49,423 nt of DNA from Psychromonas sp. Urea-02u-13 (lineage in GTDB: Bacteria > Pseudomonadota > Gammaproteobacteria > Enterobacterales > Psychromonadaceae): NCBI RefSeq assembly GCF_002835995.1, contig NZ_PJBZ01000061.1, positions 1-49,423 of the forward strand, given 5' to 3'. Below the pieces are notes generated by a model. The model had not been told where the DNA came from. It ran no database searches and saw nothing but the letters and a program-made list of their open reading frames with translations. Position numbers and translations under genes: made by a program. Numbering within the stretch: the first letter of the stretch is position 1; the number at the start of each line of letters is the position of its first letter. Below are positions 26,503 through 37,581 of this stretch, one piece after another.

Positions 26503-26530
26503 AAATTTAATTGTATATACAATTAAATTT
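26503..26530 (+). promoter_or_regulatory. HutC operator before hutI
   Basis: A perfect 28-bp palindrome, with half-site AAATTTAATTGTAT and core TTGTATATACAA, ends 9 bases before the hutI start. The core matches the known HutC consensus (TTGTATxTACAA). Confidence 0.85.
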
Positions 26531-26539
26531 GGAATGACG

Positions 26540-27766
26540 ATGAATTTACTGCTGATTAACGCACGCTTGGTTACCATGCAAAAAGTCACGATGCAAAATG
26601 ACAGTGACGGTTACCAAGTGCAAGACGCACAATTTGTTCATGTGTGTGACGGTAAAATTATTCAAATGGGTCCAATGCAAGCCTGTCCTGAGATGGATGT
26701 TTTGCAAACATTGGATTGCGAGCATAAGTTAGTCACCCCCGGTTTAATTGATTGCCATACCCACCTTGTTTTTGCTGGCAATCGCGCCAATGAGTTCGAG
26801 CAACGTTTAATGGGCGTGGCCTACGAAGAGATTGCGCGCCAAGGTGGCGGCATTATGTCTACCGTGAAAGCCACTCGAGAAGCCTCAGAACAAACACTAT
26901 TAACCAATGCGTTACGGCACTTATCTGGATTAATCAAAGATGGCGTCACTACGGTTGAGGTTAAATCAGGTTATGGCTTAACCCTTGAAAGTGAACTGAA
27001 AATGTTGCGCGTTGCTAAGCAACTGGAACAACACGCCAAGATTAAAGTCTCTACTACATTACTGGCGGCCCACGCCGTTCCCCCTGAATTTAAAGATGAT
27101 GCCGACGCTTATATCAATTATGTGTGTGAGCAGATTATTCCCGCTGCTGTATCTGCAAAATTAGTCGATTATGTGGATGTTTTTTGTGAGGGCATTGGTT
27201 TTAATCTCAAACAAACAGAGCAAGTGTTTGCCACTGCGTTATCTTTTGGTCTTGGCATTAAAGGGCACACTGAACAGTTAAGCCATTTAGGTGGCAGCGC
27301 ATTAGCGGCAAAAATGGGCGCAAGCTCGGTAGATCATATTGAATATTTAGATGCCGAAGGGGTTAACGCGTTGGCTGAAAACGGCACGGTGGCGACTTTG
27401 TTACCCGGCGCTTTCTATTTTTTAAGAGAAACACAACTTCCGCCAATCCAGTGCTTAAGAGAGGCCAAAGTGCCGATGGCATTAGCCAGCGATTTTAACC
27501 CAGGTACGTCGCCAATTGCCTCACTGTTAACCATTATGAATATGGGGTGCACGCTGTTTCGTTTAACGCCAGAAGAAGCTTTAAGAGGTGTAACTTGTCA
27601 TGCCGCGCAAGCATTAGGTATTGCTGCAAAAAGGGGGCAAATAAAAGTAGGTTATGAGGCGGATTTTGCACTTTGGAATGTCACACACCCAGCACACCTT
27701 TGTTATGAAATTGGCACGCCTTTATTACACGCACGTATTCTCAACGGAGTGCTTTGTGATGACTAA
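26540..27766 (+). CDS. hutI: Imidazolonepropionase
   Basis: The 408-residue amidohydrolase has metal ligands H73-T-H75 in [11 protein letters not shown], further ligands in AAHAVPPE and KGHTEQLS, and the late Asp in [11 protein letters not shown]. It hydrolyses imidazolone-5-propionate to N-formimidoyl-L-glutamate, step three of histidine breakdown. The start is the ATG at 26540 with GGA seven bases upstream; the ATG two codons before is also possible. It overlaps hutG by eight bases. Confidence 0.95.
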   Translation: MNLLLINARLVTMQKVTMQNDSDGYQVQDAQFVHVCDGKIIQMGPMQACPEMDVLQTLDCEHKLVTPGLIDCHTHLVFAGNRANEFEQRLMGVAYEEIARQGGGIMSTVKATREASEQTLLTNALRHLSGLIKDGVTTVEVKSGYGLTLESELKMLRVAKQLEQHAKIKVSTTLLAAHAVPPEFKDDADAYINYVCEQIIPAAVSAKLVDYVDVFCEGIGFNLKQTEQVFATALSFGLGIKGHTEQLSHLGGSALAAKMGASSVDHIEYLDAEGVNALAENGTVATLLPGAFYFLRETQLPPIQCLREAKVPMALASDFNPGTSPIASLLTIMNMGCTLFRLTPEEALRGVTCHAAQALGIAAKRGQIKVGYEADFALWNVTHPAHLCYEIGTPLLHARILNGVLCDD

Positions 27767-28988
27767 ACATCAGCAACAACAACAGCACCAACAGCAACAA
27801 CCACAATCAATGGATTCTATTTGGCAAGGCCGTGTTGATAGTGAAGATGGCGATAACGGCCGACGTTTTCATCAAATGGTGAATCTTATTGATTTATCCA
27901 ATCAAACATTAGCGCCACCAGCAGGTTTACTGTTATTAGGTTTTTGTTGTGATGAAGGCGTTCGACGTAATAAAGGCCGAGTCGGTGCATTTCAAGCGCC
28001 TAATTTGATTCGTGCCGCCTTAGCGAATATGGCGTGGCACCACGACAATAAACAGCAAGCAACGCCACTTTATGATGCAGGTAATGTGTGTTGTGTGGAT
28101 GATCAACTTGAAAAAACTCAGCTGCAATTGGCGCAGCAGGTTTGCACTGCATTACAACAAAAACACAAAGTCATGGTATTTGGCGGAGGTCATGAACTTG
28201 CATGGGCCTCGTTTCAAGGGTTAAGCCAATACTTTCAAAAAACGAGCATTCATAACCCTAAAATCGGCATTATTAACTTTGATGCGCATTTTGATTTACG
28301 TCGCTATTCAGCTACTGATTCAACAACTGATTCAACAACTGATTCAACAACTCATTCAACAACTCATTCAGCAAATAATTCAGCAAATAATTCAGCAAAT
28401 AATTCAGCAAATAATTCAGCAAATAATTCAGCAAATAATTCAGCAAATAATTCAACGGCTAATTCAGATAGCGATTCAAGCTCAGAGTCGTATTATCCAA
28501 CCAGCTCGGGCACGCCTTTTAAACAAATTGCAGACCGCTGTTTATCATTAGGTTGGGCATTTAATTATGCTTGCTTAGGCGTGAGTCGCGCCAGTAATAC
28601 ACAAGCCTTATTCAATCAAGCTGATCAGTTAAATGTGTTTTACAGAGAAGATAAACAACTCGCGACGCACTTGTTAACTGAACGTTTAGCCGAGTTAACG
28701 GCGTTTATCAGCAAGGTCGATCACCTCTATTTAACCATCGATATTGATGTGTTTTCAGCAAGCATTGCCCCCGGTGTCAGCGCGCCAGCACCTAGAGGCA
28801 TTAGTTATGAAACCATTGAAATACTATTACAGCCCATTCTTGATGCCAAAAACCAAGCCGGTAAAAGCAAATTAATATTAGCTGATTTCGCGGAATACAA
28901 TCCTGAGTTTGATAGTGATAAACAAACCGCGCGATTAGTCGCAAGACTGGCATGGGATATATCAAAGTCCATGCTTAGTGTTGAGTAA
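27759..28988 (+). CDS. hutG: Formimidoylglutamase with repeat insertion
   Basis: The 409-residue protein is an arginase/ureohydrolase-fold enzyme that splits N-formimidoylglutamate. Manganese ligands are visible: [17 protein letters not shown] and TIDIDVFSA. Two insertions make it longer than the usual 310-340 residues. One is a Gln/His-rich start ([13 protein letters not shown]). The other is a 60-residue Ser/Asn/Thr tract from 12-bp repeats placed right after the NFDAHFDLR metal site. The frame is intact, so the loop must be tolerated. Confidence 0.93.
   Translation: MTKHQQQQQHQQQQPQSMDSIWQGRVDSEDGDNGRRFHQMVNLIDLSNQTLAPPAGLLLLGFCCDEGVRRNKGRVGAFQAPNLIRAALANMAWHHDNKQQATPLYDAGNVCCVDDQLEKTQLQLAQQVCTALQQKHKVMVFGGGHELAWASFQGLSQYFQKTSIHNPKIGIINFDAHFDLRRYSATDSTTDSTTDSTTHSTTHSANNSANNSANNSANNSANNSANNSANNSTANSDSDSSSESYYPTSSGTPFKQIADRCLSLGWAFNYACLGVSRASNTQALFNQADQLNVFYREDKQLATHLLTERLAELTAFISKVDHLYLTIDIDVFSASIAPGVSAPAPRGISYETIEILLQPILDAKNQAGKSKLILADFAEYNPEFDSDKQTARLVARLAWDISKSMLSVE
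28308..28475 (+). repeat. 12-bp tandem repeats inside hutG
   Basis: There are fourteen dodecamers in frame: TCAGCTACTGAT, TCAACAACTGAT x2, TCAACAACTCAT x2, TCAGCAAATAAT x7, TCAACGGCTAAT and TCAGATAGCGAT. They encode S-x-x-D/H/N units, including seven SANN repeats. Length changes would stay in frame. Confidence 0.98.
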
Positions 28989-28997
28989 ATAACACTC

Positions 28998-29037
28998 TTA
29001 TTAACTTATTAACTTATTAACTTATTAACTTATTAAC
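28998..29037 (+). repeat. Five tandem copies of TTATTAAC
   Basis: A perfect 8-bp microsatellite just after hutG, outside genes. Confidence 0.95.
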
Positions 29038-29076
29038 CCATTCAACTAGCGAGTTGTATAAAAGAAACTGTAAGTG

Positions 29077-29254
29077 CTCAGGGCTAAGCCATTTATGGTG
29101 AGTTCAAGGCGAAAAAGCACAGTTTAGTAGTTTAAATACTTCGTACATCCTGTACTACGCCCTTCGGGCCACCCTACGGATGTTCAAATTTATTCCCGAT
29201 AAATTTGTGCGCATTTTTCAACGATGAAATCGCCTTAAATGGCGACGACCTGAG
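29077..29254. mobile_element. MITE-like element between hutG and hutU
   Basis: Imperfect terminal inverted repeats begin CTCAGG at both ends (CTCAGGGCTAAGCCATTTAT against CTCAGGTCGTCGCCATTTAA) and bound 178 non-coding bases. An inner TACGCCCTTCGGGCC stretch could pair. It lies in the gap of 300 bases that separates hutU from the rest of the hut operon. Confidence 0.6.
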
Positions 29255-29288
29255 TAGTTACGATTTTTCATGTATTTAAGGAATTGAT

Positions 29289-30965
29289 ATGACCAATAAT
29301 CGTTTAGACACATCACGCACTATCATTGCTCCGCAGGGCACGACCTTGAACGCTAAGTCTTGGTTAACCGAAGCGCCGTTGAGGATGTTAATGAATAATC
29401 TACACCCTGATGTGGCCGAGCATCCCCATGCGCTAGTGGTGTATGGCGGTATTGGGCGTGCTGCGCGAGATTGGCAGTCTTACGATAAAATTGTCGAAGT
29501 GTTAAAACGTTTAGAAGACGATGAAACCTTATTAGTGCAATCAGGAAAACCCGTGGGTGTGTTTCAAACGCATGCGAATGCACCGCGTGTATTGATTGCT
29601 AACTCTAACCTTGTGCCACATTGGGCAAACTGGGAACACTTCAACAAACTCGATAAACAGGGCTTGATGATGTACGGGCAAATGACCGCGGGTTCTTGGA
29701 TTTACATTGGCTCGCAGGGCATAGTGCAAGGTACTTATGAAACCTTTGTGGCGATGCTAGACAAACACTTTTCAGGCTCTGCAAAAGGACGCTGGGTTTT
29801 AACTGGTGGTTTAGGTGGCATGGGCGGCGCACAACCTCTGGCTGCAACCATGGCGGGTTATTCTATGATTGCCGTGGAATGTGATGAATCACGTATCGAT
29901 TACCGTTTGCGCACGGGTTATGTGGATCAAAAAGCAACCACGTTAGATCAAGCTTTAACAATGATTGAACAAGCAAAAGTCGATAATAAACCTACTTCAA
30001 TTGGTTTGTTGGGCAACGCTGCTGATATCTTCCCTGAGTTAGTGAAGCGTGGTATTGCCCCTGATGTGGTGACCGACCAAACCTCGGCACATGATCCGCT
30101 AAATGGATATTTACCACAGGGCTGGACCATGGAGCAAGCAGCTAAAATGCGTCAAACAGATGAAGCCGCTGTGGTTTCTGCTGCTAAAAAATCAATGGCG
30201 ATTCAAGTACAAGCGATGTTAGCGCTACAAGATGCAGGCTCTGCAACGGTTGATTATGGTAATAATATTCGTCAAATGGCCTTGGAAGAGGGCGTGACTA
30301 ATGCCTTTGATTTCCCTGGATTTGTACCGGCTTATATCCGCCCACTGTTCTGTGAGGGTATTGGACCGTTCCGTTGGGTAGCGCTCTCTGGCGACCCTGA
30401 AGATATTTACAAAACAGATCAAAAAGTAAAAGAGCTGATCCCTGATAATGCGCATCTGCATAATTGGTTAGATATGGCCCGTGAACGCATTCAGTTCCAA
30501 GGTTTGCCTGCACGTATTTGTTGGGTGGGTTTAAAAGACCGACAACGTTTAGGCTTAGCGTTTAATGAGATGGTTAAAAATGGTGAATTGAAAGCACCGA
30601 TAGTTATTGGACGCGACCACCTTGATTCTGGCTCAGTCGCAAGCCCAAATCGTGAAACAGAAGGCATGATGGATGGCTCGGATGCGGTATCGGATTGGCC
30701 ATTGCTCAATGCGTTATTAAACACAGCTAGTGGTGCAACGTGGGTTTCTTTACATCACGGGGGGGGCGTTGGTATGGGCTTCTCGCAACATTCAGGCATG
30801 GTGGTTGTGTGTGATGGCACAGAGGACGCGCATCAACGTGTGAGTCGTGTTTTACGTAATGACCCTGCTACAGGGGTGATGCGCCATGCGGATGCGGGTT
30901 ATGAGATTGCTAAAACCTGTGCGCGTGAACAGAATCTAGATCTGCCGATGCTTGACGTTGAGTAG
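29289..30965 (+). CDS. hutU: Urocanate hydratase
   Basis: The 558-residue protein has the family's NAD+-binding stretch [36 protein letters not shown], and the active-site [17 protein letters not shown] with its conserved Cys. It uses NAD+ as an electrophile to turn urocanate into imidazolonepropionate. The length is normal. RBS AAGGAA lies upstream. It is followed by hutH after 72 bases. Confidence 0.97.
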   Translation: MTNNRLDTSRTIIAPQGTTLNAKSWLTEAPLRMLMNNLHPDVAEHPHALVVYGGIGRAARDWQSYDKIVEVLKRLEDDETLLVQSGKPVGVFQTHANAPRVLIANSNLVPHWANWEHFNKLDKQGLMMYGQMTAGSWIYIGSQGIVQGTYETFVAMLDKHFSGSAKGRWVLTGGLGGMGGAQPLAATMAGYSMIAVECDESRIDYRLRTGYVDQKATTLDQALTMIEQAKVDNKPTSIGLLGNAADIFPELVKRGIAPDVVTDQTSAHDPLNGYLPQGWTMEQAAKMRQTDEAAVVSAAKKSMAIQVQAMLALQDAGSATVDYGNNIRQMALEEGVTNAFDFPGFVPAYIRPLFCEGIGPFRWVALSGDPEDIYKTDQKVKELIPDNAHLHNWLDMARERIQFQGLPARICWVGLKDRQRLGLAFNEMVKNGELKAPIVIGRDHLDSGSVASPNRETEGMMDGSDAVSDWPLLNALLNTASGATWVSLHHGGGVGMGFSQHSGMVVVCDGTEDAHQRVSRVLRNDPATGVMRHADAGYEIAKTCAREQNLDLPMLDVE

Positions 30966-31037
30966 TTCGCCTTTAAATAACTGCGTTAAAGTCAGTGGTT
31001 ATTAAACCAATATTTTATGAATAGTTTGGAGAGATAG

Positions 31038-32570
31038 ATGTACAACTTAATGATTAAACCGGGTTTGTTAACATTGGCAGAATTACGCCAAATCAGTCGC
31101 AACCCTGTCCAACTGAGTTTAGATCCGAGTTGTGTTGATAATATTCACGCGAGTACGCAGATTGTGAATCAGGTCATTGCAGAAAATCGTGTTGCTTATG
31201 GCATTAATACAGGTTTTGGTTTGCTCGCGAATACCCGTATCGCACCAGAAGATTTAGAAACCTTGCAGCGCAGTATTGTGCTTTCTCACGCTGCCGGTAT
31301 TGGTGAGTTCATGAACGATGAAACTGTGCGACTGATGATGGTCTTGAAAATAAATAGCTTAGCACGTGGTTTTTCAGGTATTCGTTTGTCGGTTATTGAA
31401 GCGTTAATGCAACTAGTGAATGCGCAGGTTTACCCCTGTGTGCCTAAAAAAGGATCCGTGGGCGCATCGGGTGATTTAGCACCGCTTGCACATATGAGTA
31501 CGATTTTATTAGGCGAAGGTGAAGCGCGTTATCAAGGTGAACTTATTTCAGGTGCACAGGCATTAAAAGTGGCTGGCATGCAAGCGATTACGCTGGCACC
31601 CAAAGAAGGGTTGGCACTATTAAATGGTACGCAGGCATCCTGTGCATTTGGTTTAGAAGGTCTGTTTGCCGCTGAAGATTTGTTTGCTTCGGCCACTTTA
31701 TGCGGTGCAATGACAGTTGATGCTGCTTTAGGTAGTCGTCGTCCTTTTGATCCTCGAGTACATCAAGTGCGCGGTCATCAATCACAAATAGACTCAGCCT
31801 TAATGTATCGTCATATATTAGGCGACAGCAGTGCGGTAGGGCAGTCTCATACCGCCTGTGAAAAGGTGCAAGACCCGTATTCTCTGCGTTGTCAGCCACA
31901 GGTGATGGGCGCATGTTTACAACAAATTCGTAACTCTGCTGATATTTATGTTGTTGAAGCGAACTCAGTATCCGATAACCCATTAGTGTTTGCAGACGAT
32001 GGCGATATTATCTCTGCGGGTAATTTTCATGCTGAGCCAATCGCGATGGCCAGCGATAATCTTGCCCTAGCTATTGCTGAAATTGGCAGTTTATCGGAGC
32101 GACGCATGGCGTTATTGATTGATAGTGGTTTAAGTAAATTACCGCCATTTTTAGTGAATAATGGCGGCGTTAATTCTGGCTTTATGATTGCACAGGTAAC
32201 AGCCGCTGCACTTGCCAGTGAAAATAAATCATTAGCGCATCCTGCCTGTGTTGATAGTTTACCCACTTCGGCAAACCAAGAAGATCATGTGTCGATGGCG
32301 ACCTTTGCAGGGCGACGTTTAAAAGAGATGGCAGAAAATACCCGTGGAATATTAGCGGTTGAGTTATTAGCAGCTGCGCAAGGGTTAGATTTTAGGGCAC
32401 CGTTAGTCTCTTCAGTGTTAATTGAAAGTGCAAAAGCAGAATTACGCGAACGTGTTACTTTCTACGATAAAGACAGATACTTTGCCCCCGATATCGCGCA
32501 AGCGAATCAACTGTTATTAGAAGCAGCTCATAACAAACTGATTCCTGAGGCGTTATTGCCAAGTCTGTAG
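31038..32570 (+). CDS. hutH: Histidine ammonia-lyase
   Basis: The 510-residue protein has the MIO cofactor-forming triad A143-S144-G145 in [14 protein letters not shown] and the catalytic Tyr54 in YGINTGFG. It deaminates histidine to urocanate, which induces the cluster through HutC. It is the last gene, and a strong hairpin follows. Confidence 0.97.
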   Translation: MYNLMIKPGLLTLAELRQISRNPVQLSLDPSCVDNIHASTQIVNQVIAENRVAYGINTGFGLLANTRIAPEDLETLQRSIVLSHAAGIGEFMNDETVRLMMVLKINSLARGFSGIRLSVIEALMQLVNAQVYPCVPKKGSVGASGDLAPLAHMSTILLGEGEARYQGELISGAQALKVAGMQAITLAPKEGLALLNGTQASCAFGLEGLFAAEDLFASATLCGAMTVDAALGSRRPFDPRVHQVRGHQSQIDSALMYRHILGDSSAVGQSHTACEKVQDPYSLRCQPQVMGACLQQIRNSADIYVVEANSVSDNPLVFADDGDIISAGNFHAEPIAMASDNLALAIAEIGSLSERRMALLIDSGLSKLPPFLVNNGGVNSGFMIAQVTAAALASENKSLAHPACVDSLPTSANQEDHVSMATFAGRRLKEMAENTRGILAVELLAAAQGLDFRAPLVSSVLIESAKAELRERVTFYDKDRYFAPDIAQANQLLLEAAHNKLIPEALLPSL

Positions 32571-32595
32571 TCCAAGGTAGCCATCGTCTGTGATC

Positions 32596-32638
32596 ATATT
32601 TGAGCGACGTAAACTCTCCCCTTACGTCGCTCAAATAT
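32596..32638 (+). terminator. Strong hairpin ending the hut operon
   Basis: A perfect 17-bp stem (ATATTTGAGCGACGTAA and its complement) with a 9-base loop lies 26 bases past hutH. There is no T run, but it separates convergent hutH and spoVR and probably serves both. Confidence 0.7.
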
Positions 32639-32640
32639 TC

Positions 32641-32695
32641 AAAGTACCAATATTTAAAGTACCAATATTTAAAGTACCAATATTCAAAGTACAAA
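32641..32695. repeat. 15-bp tandem repeats between hutH and spoVR
   Basis: There are three and a half copies of AAAGTACCAATATTT with small variation. They end just before the spoVR stop and continue the TCAAATATTC edge of the hairpin. Confidence 0.9.
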
Positions 32696-32698
32696 TCC

Positions 32699-34243
32699 TC
32701 ATAGATTGTCTTTAATGGTTTCTGCATCCTCTTCTTGTTCAGGGCAGTGAAAGCTTTGTTGTAGTTTTCCATCGTGTAACGATTCAATATGTACATCAAA
32801 CCCCCAGAGGCGGTGCACGTATTTGAGCACGGCTTCAGCAGAGGTATCATCAATGGGGTTACGGTTGTGCTGACAGTGACGCAGTGTTAGAGAACGATCG
32901 CCACGCATATTGACATCAAAAGCTTGAATATTGGGCTCGCGATTACCTAGGTTATAAAGCCCCGAGAGTGCGGCTCGAATCATTTGGTAACCTTTTTCGT
33001 CATGAATAGCGCCCACTTGTATGTCTTTATTTTTATCGTCATCGACAATGCAAAATAGCTTTAAGTCGCGAATCAGCTTGGGTGATAAAAACTGTAAAAT
33101 AAAACTCTCATCTTTAAAATTACGCATCGCAAAATCAAGTGTCTTACGCCAATCACTACCGGCAATATTAGGAAACCATTCACGGTCTTCATCACTGGGG
33201 TGTTCACAGATACGGCGAATATCAATCATCATATTAAAGCCCAAAGTGTAGGGATTAATACCACTGTAATGAGGGCTATCAAAAGGCGGTTGGTAAATGA
33301 CGCTGGAATGAGATTGTAAAAATTCAAGCATAAAACCATCGGTTACTAACCCTTGATCGTAGAGCTCGTTAATCAGGGTGTAATGCCAAAAACAGGCCCA
33401 ACCTTCGTTCATGACTTGTGTCTGGCGCTGTGGGTAAAAATATTGTGCAATCTTGCGTACGATACGCACAATTTCTCGTTGCCAAGGCTCTAATAACGGG
33501 GCATTTTTTTCGATAAAATAGAGTAGGTTTTCTTCCGGCTCTTGCGGAAATTTAAAGTCGTCATTATCAATTTCAGCCGTTGTGCTTTTAGGAATAGTCC
33601 GCCATAAATCGTTGACCTGTTGTTGTAAGTGTTCTTCTCGCTCTTGCTGGCGCATCTTTTCTTCTGCCGCTGAAATGGAGCAAGGGCGCTTGTAGCGATC
33701 TACCCCATAATTTGACAGCGCGTGACAGGCGTCAAGCATATCTTCCACCGCACTGATGCCATGGCGTTGCTCGCACTTATCGATATAATTCTTAGCGAAG
33801 AGCATGTAATCGATAATCGAGTCTGCATCTGTCCAAGCGCGAAACAGGTAGTTACCTTTAAAGAATGAATTATGACCATAACAGGCATGGGCAATCACCA
33901 GTGCCTGCATGGTCATGGTATTTTCTTCCATTAGGTAGGCGATGCAGGGGCTAGAATTGATGACTATTTCATACGCTAAGCCCATTTGACCGCGGCTATA
34001 TGAGCGTTCTGTATTAATAAATTGTTTGCCATAAGACCAGTGATGATAACCCAGTGGCATTCCTGCCGAAGCATACGCATCCATCATCTGCTCAGAGCTA
34101 ATCACTTCAATCTGATTAGGGTAGGTATCTAAACCAAACTGTTTAGCGATTTTTGCGATCTGTGCATCGTACTCTTGTATGAGCTCAAAGGACCACTCAG
34201 AAGTGGTGGAGATAGGCTGACGTTTCTCTGTTGTGTTTTTCAT
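32699..34243 (-). CDS. spoVR: SpoVR/YcgB family protein
   Basis: The 514-residue protein matches E. coli YcgB in length and order: SSPCIAYLMEENTMTMQALV, HACYGHNSFFKGNY, then NEGWACFWHYTLIN and an INPYTLGF stretch. Its biochemical role is unknown, but it is encoded with YeaG kinase and YeaH in stress-linked operons. The ATG at 34243 is chosen because it overlaps the stop of the preceding mini-ORF (ATGA). The region before it is a partial duplication of this gene's own 5' end. Confidence 0.93.
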   Translation of the reverse strand: MKNTTEKRQPISTTSEWSFELIQEYDAQIAKIAKQFGLDTYPNQIEVISSEQMMDAYASAGMPLGYHHWSYGKQFINTERSYSRGQMGLAYEIVINSSPCIAYLMEENTMTMQALVIAHACYGHNSFFKGNYLFRAWTDADSIIDYMLFAKNYIDKCEQRHGISAVEDMLDACHALSNYGVDRYKRPCSISAAEEKMRQQEREEHLQQQVNDLWRTIPKSTTAEIDNDDFKFPQEPEENLLYFIEKNAPLLEPWQREIVRIVRKIAQYFYPQRQTQVMNEGWACFWHYTLINELYDQGLVTDGFMLEFLQSHSSVIYQPPFDSPHYSGINPYTLGFNMMIDIRRICEHPSDEDREWFPNIAGSDWRKTLDFAMRNFKDESFILQFLSPKLIRDLKLFCIVDDDKNKDIQVGAIHDEKGYQMIRAALSGLYNLGNREPNIQAFDVNMRGDRSLTLRHCQHNRNPIDDTSAEAVLKYVHRLWGFDVHIESLHDGKLQQSFHCPEQEEDAETIKDNL

Positions 34244-34374
34244 AAGGCAACCCGTGAGGCATAGGCCCATTGATGCATTTTCTCCGAACTAATCACTTCA
34301 ATCTGATTAGGGTAAATATCCAAAGCAAACTGTTTAGCGATTTTAGCAATTTTATTAATTTTGGCATTGCTCAT
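34240..34374 (-). CDS. Mini-ORF duplicating the SpoVR N-terminus
   Basis: The 44-residue frame contains [20 protein letters not shown], nearly identical to SpoVR residues near 20-40 ([19 protein letters not shown]), then diverges. Its start overlaps the yeaH stop (ATGA) and its stop overlaps the spoVR start (ATGA). It looks like a tandem partial duplication that left spoVR expressed through a relay of stop-start codons. Confidence 0.75.
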   Translation of the reverse strand: MSNAKINKIAKIAKQFALDIYPNQIEVISSEKMHQWAYASRVAL

Positions 34375-35648
34375 ACAACTCCCGTTTTTTTCTGGAATAA
34401 ATCGCGAAACACTGGGTAGATATCGCTGGCATCAACGAGTTGTTGCATGCAAAAACGATCAGGAAAGGCCGCTTGTATTGTCTCGTATTCTCTCCATAGG
34501 GCTTGATGACCGTTTGGTGTTATCTCTATATATGTGAAGAACTGTAGTAGTGGAAGCAGGCTGTTGGTGAGAATTTCATGACAGGTATTGGAGTCGTTAT
34601 TCCAGTTGTCACCGTCTGACGCTTGTGCACCATAAATATTCCATTCGCCCACTGGGAAACGCTCATCGATAATTTCTTTCATCAATATCAGCGCGCTGGA
34701 AACAATCGTGCCCCCGGTTTCTCGGGAATAAAAAAACTCTTGTTCATCGACTTCTTTAGCAAGGGTATGGTGGCGAATAAAAACCACTTCGGTGTGTTCA
34801 TAACTTCGCTGTAGAAAGAGATACAAGAGAATAAAAAAACGCTTGGCAATATCTTTTGTCGCCTGACTCATTGAGCCAGATACATCCATAATGCAAAACA
34901 TCACGGCTTTGCTGCGAGGCACGGGTTCCTTAACCTGAAGATTGTATTTAAGGTCAAAGTCATCAAGCCAAGGCACACGTTTTATTCTGCCTTTAATATC
35001 TTCTATCTGCTGCAGAATCTCGCTGATTCGTGGCTGGTGGCAATCGTCAATAGGCTCTACTTGCAACCTTGATAGCTCCTCATCGAGGACTTTAATCTGG
35101 CGCCTTTTCCCGCCACTCAGGGCGAGTCTGCGTGCATTCGCGGCGCGCAGTGTACGTACGATATTGACCTGACCTGGATTGCCTTCGTTACTGATGCCGG
35201 CGCGGTGGGTTTTAAATTCTTCATCACCCTTTAGCTGATGTTTTACTAAGTTGGGAAGCTCTAATTCTTCGAACATAAAGTCGAGAAACTCTTCTTGGGT
35301 AATTTGGAAAACAAATTCATCCATGCCTTCGCCACTATCACTGGCGCCTGCACCTGGTCCTCCCTGACCGCCTTGTGGTCTTGGAATATGATCACCGGCA
35401 ATAAACTCTTTATTACCGGGCAGGATGTTTTCGTTGTAGCCACCTTGGCCATGGTGAAAATGCGGCTCACTGACATCTTTAGAGGGGATGCTGATTTGCT
35501 CACCCTTTTCAATATCAGTAATGGATCGCTGGCTAACCGCATCGGCGACCGCTTTTTTAATATGTTTTTTGTAGCGCCTTAAGAAGCGCTGTCGATTAAC
35601 AGTGCTTTTGTTTTTGGCATTGAGGCGACGGTCAATTATATAAGACAT
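34371..35648 (-). CDS. yeaH: YeaH (DUF444) family protein with VWA-like domain
   Basis: The 425-residue protein has a basic N-terminus ([20 protein letters not shown]), a Gly-rich linker (residues near 90-108, [16 protein letters not shown]) and a von Willebrand A-like domain with the MIDAS motif DVSGSMSQ. It is probably a partner of the YeaG kinase. It lies 10 bases after yeaG and is coupled to the mini-ORF. Confidence 0.93.
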   Translation of the reverse strand: MSYIIDRRLNAKNKSTVNRQRFLRRYKKHIKKAVADAVSQRSITDIEKGEQISIPSKDVSEPHFHHGQGGYNENILPGNKEFIAGDHIPRPQGGQGGPGAGASDSGEGMDEFVFQITQEEFLDFMFEELELPNLVKHQLKGDEEFKTHRAGISNEGNPGQVNIVRTLRAANARRLALSGGKRRQIKVLDEELSRLQVEPIDDCHQPRISEILQQIEDIKGRIKRVPWLDDFDLKYNLQVKEPVPRSKAVMFCIMDVSGSMSQATKDIAKRFFILLYLFLQRSYEHTEVVFIRHHTLAKEVDEQEFFYSRETGGTIVSSALILMKEIIDERFPVGEWNIYGAQASDGDNWNNDSNTCHEILTNSLLPLLQFFTYIEITPNGHQALWREYETIQAAFPDRFCMQQLVDASDIYPVFRDLFQKKTGVV

Positions 35649-35658
35649 TCATCGCCTC

Positions 35659-37581
35659 CTACTGTGATTTTCTGACTCGTAAATACCACTCCGATAACAA
35701 GCGAACTTGTTTTTCGGTGTAGCCACGTTCGGTCATACGATTAACAAAGTCTTGATGCTTTTTCTGATCGTCGTTAGACGCTTTAGCATTAAAAGAGATA
35801 ACCGGTAACAAGTCCTCGGTATTGGAGAACATTTTTTTCTCGATAACCGTGCGTAATTTTTCGTAGCTGTGCCAAGCGGGGTTGTCACCATTGTTATTAG
35901 CGCGGGCGCGCAGTACAAAATTGACTATCTCGTTACGGTAATCTTTAGGGTTACTGATGCCGGCAGGTTTTTCTATTTTCTCTAATTCTTCATTTAGCGA
36001 GGCTCTGTCTAGAATCTCACCGGTATCAGGGTCGCGGAACTCTTGGTCTTGAATCCAGAAATCGGCGTAAATAACATAACGGTCAAAAATGTTTTGCCCG
36101 TACTCAGAGTAAGACTCTAAATAAGCCGTTTGAATTTCTTTGCCGATAAAATCGACGTAACGTGGGGCGAGGTATTCTTTGATAAAGGCTAAATACTTCT
36201 CTTGTATCTCGGGTTGGAACTGCTCTTGCTCAATCTGTTGCTCTAATACATATAACAAATGCACGGGGTTAGCTGCGACTTCGGTTGCATCAAAGTTAAA
36301 CACCTTAGACAATATTTTAAAGGCAAAACGTGTCGACAGGCCATTCATGCCTTCATCGACGCCCGCGTTGTCGTGATACTCTTGAATCGATTTTGCTTTC
36401 GGGTCGGTATCTTTTAAATTTTCACCATCGTAGATACGCATTTTCGAGAATAGATTAGAGTTATCGGGCTCTTTGATACGCGACAAAATGCTAAATTGTG
36501 CGAGCATTTCGAGTGTATCGGGCGCACAGGGGGATTTTGATAGTGATGAATTTTCGAGTAGTTTTTCGTAAATATGTGTTTCTTCCGAAACACGTAAGCA
36601 GTAAGGCACTTTAACGATATAAACGCGGTCAATAAACGCTTCGTTGTTTTTGTTATTTTTAAAGGTCTGCCATTCAGATTCGTTAGAATGCGCAAGAATA
36701 GTCCCTTCAAACGGGATAGCACCAAGCCCTTCCGTGGAGTTGAAATTACCTTCTTGTGTTGCTGTGAGTAAGGGATGTAATACTTTTATGGGCGCTTTGA
36801 ACATCTCTACAAATTCCATCAAGCCCTGATTCGATAGGCACAAACCACCCGAAAAACTGTAGGCATCGGGATCATTTTGTGGAAAGTCTTCGAGCTTACG
36901 AATATCGACCTTACCCACCAAGGATGAAATATCCTGATTGTTTTCATCACCGGGCTCTGTTTTGGTAATCGCGACTTGATCAAGAATCGATGGGTAGCGT
37001 TTAACTACGCGGAATTGGCTGATATCGCCATTAAACTCATGCAGACGTTTTACCGCCCAAGGCGACATAATAGTGCCGATATAACGTAGCGGAATGCCGT
37101 AATCTTCCAGCAGTATTTGACCATCTTCAGTGGCGTCGAACAATCCCAGTGGCGATTCATAAACGGGAGAGCCTTTCAAACAGTAAATAGGTTGGTCTTC
37201 CATTAACGCTTTGAGTTTTTCAGCTAATGATGATTTACCACCACCAACGGGGCCAAGTAAGTAGAGTATTTGTTTTTTTTCCTCTAATCCTTGAGCTGCA
37301 TGTTTAAAGAAGGAAACGATTTTTTCGATACATTCTTCCATGCCGTAAAAATCGGTAAAGTGTTTATAACGTTTGATTATTTTATTGGAAAATATCCGCG
37401 ATAATCTAGGGTCGTGAGAGGTATCAACTAACTCGGGTTCGCCGATGGCTTTTAGCATACGTTCAGCAGACGAGGCGTAGGCGCCAGGGTCTTGCTTACA
37501 CAGTTTCAAGTACTCTTCAATGCTCAACTCTTCCTCTTGGGTCGACTCGTAGCGTTGTTGGTAGTGGTTGAAAATACTCAT
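35659..37581 (-). CDS. yeaG: PrkA-type serine protein kinase YeaG
   Basis: The 640-residue protein has an AAA-like PrkA domain with Walker A GPVGGGKS (residues 110-117) and a C-terminal PrkA kinase domain. In enterobacteria it is induced by nitrogen starvation and stress. It is first in the operon and has a good GAGGTGAG ribosome site. Confidence 0.95.
   Translation of the reverse strand: MSIFNHYQQRYESTQEEELSIEEYLKLCKQDPGAYASSAERMLKAIGEPELVDTSHDPRLSRIFSNKIIKRYKHFTDFYGMEECIEKIVSFFKHAAQGLEEKKQILYLLGPVGGGKSSLAEKLKALMEDQPIYCLKGSPVYESPLGLFDATEDGQILLEDYGIPLRYIGTIMSPWAVKRLHEFNGDISQFRVVKRYPSILDQVAITKTEPGDENNQDISSLVGKVDIRKLEDFPQNDPDAYSFSGGLCLSNQGLMEFVEMFKAPIKVLHPLLTATQEGNFNSTEGLGAIPFEGTILAHSNESEWQTFKNNKNNEAFIDRVYIVKVPYCLRVSEETHIYEKLLENSSLSKSPCAPDTLEMLAQFSILSRIKEPDNSNLFSKMRIYDGENLKDTDPKAKSIQEYHDNAGVDEGMNGLSTRFAFKILSKVFNFDATEVAANPVHLLYVLEQQIEQEQFQPEIQEKYLAFIKEYLAPRYVDFIGKEIQTAYLESYSEYGQNIFDRYVIYADFWIQDQEFRDPDTGEILDRASLNEELEKIEKPAGISNPKDYRNEIVNFVLRARANNNGDNPAWHSYEKLRTVIEKKMFSNTEDLLPVISFNAKASNDDQKKHQDFVNRMTERGYTEKQVRLLSEWYLRVRKSQ

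Noticed and set aside
28279-28551. 90-residue frame of repeated LIQQ units
   Set aside because: It is the other-frame reading of the hutG dodecamers.
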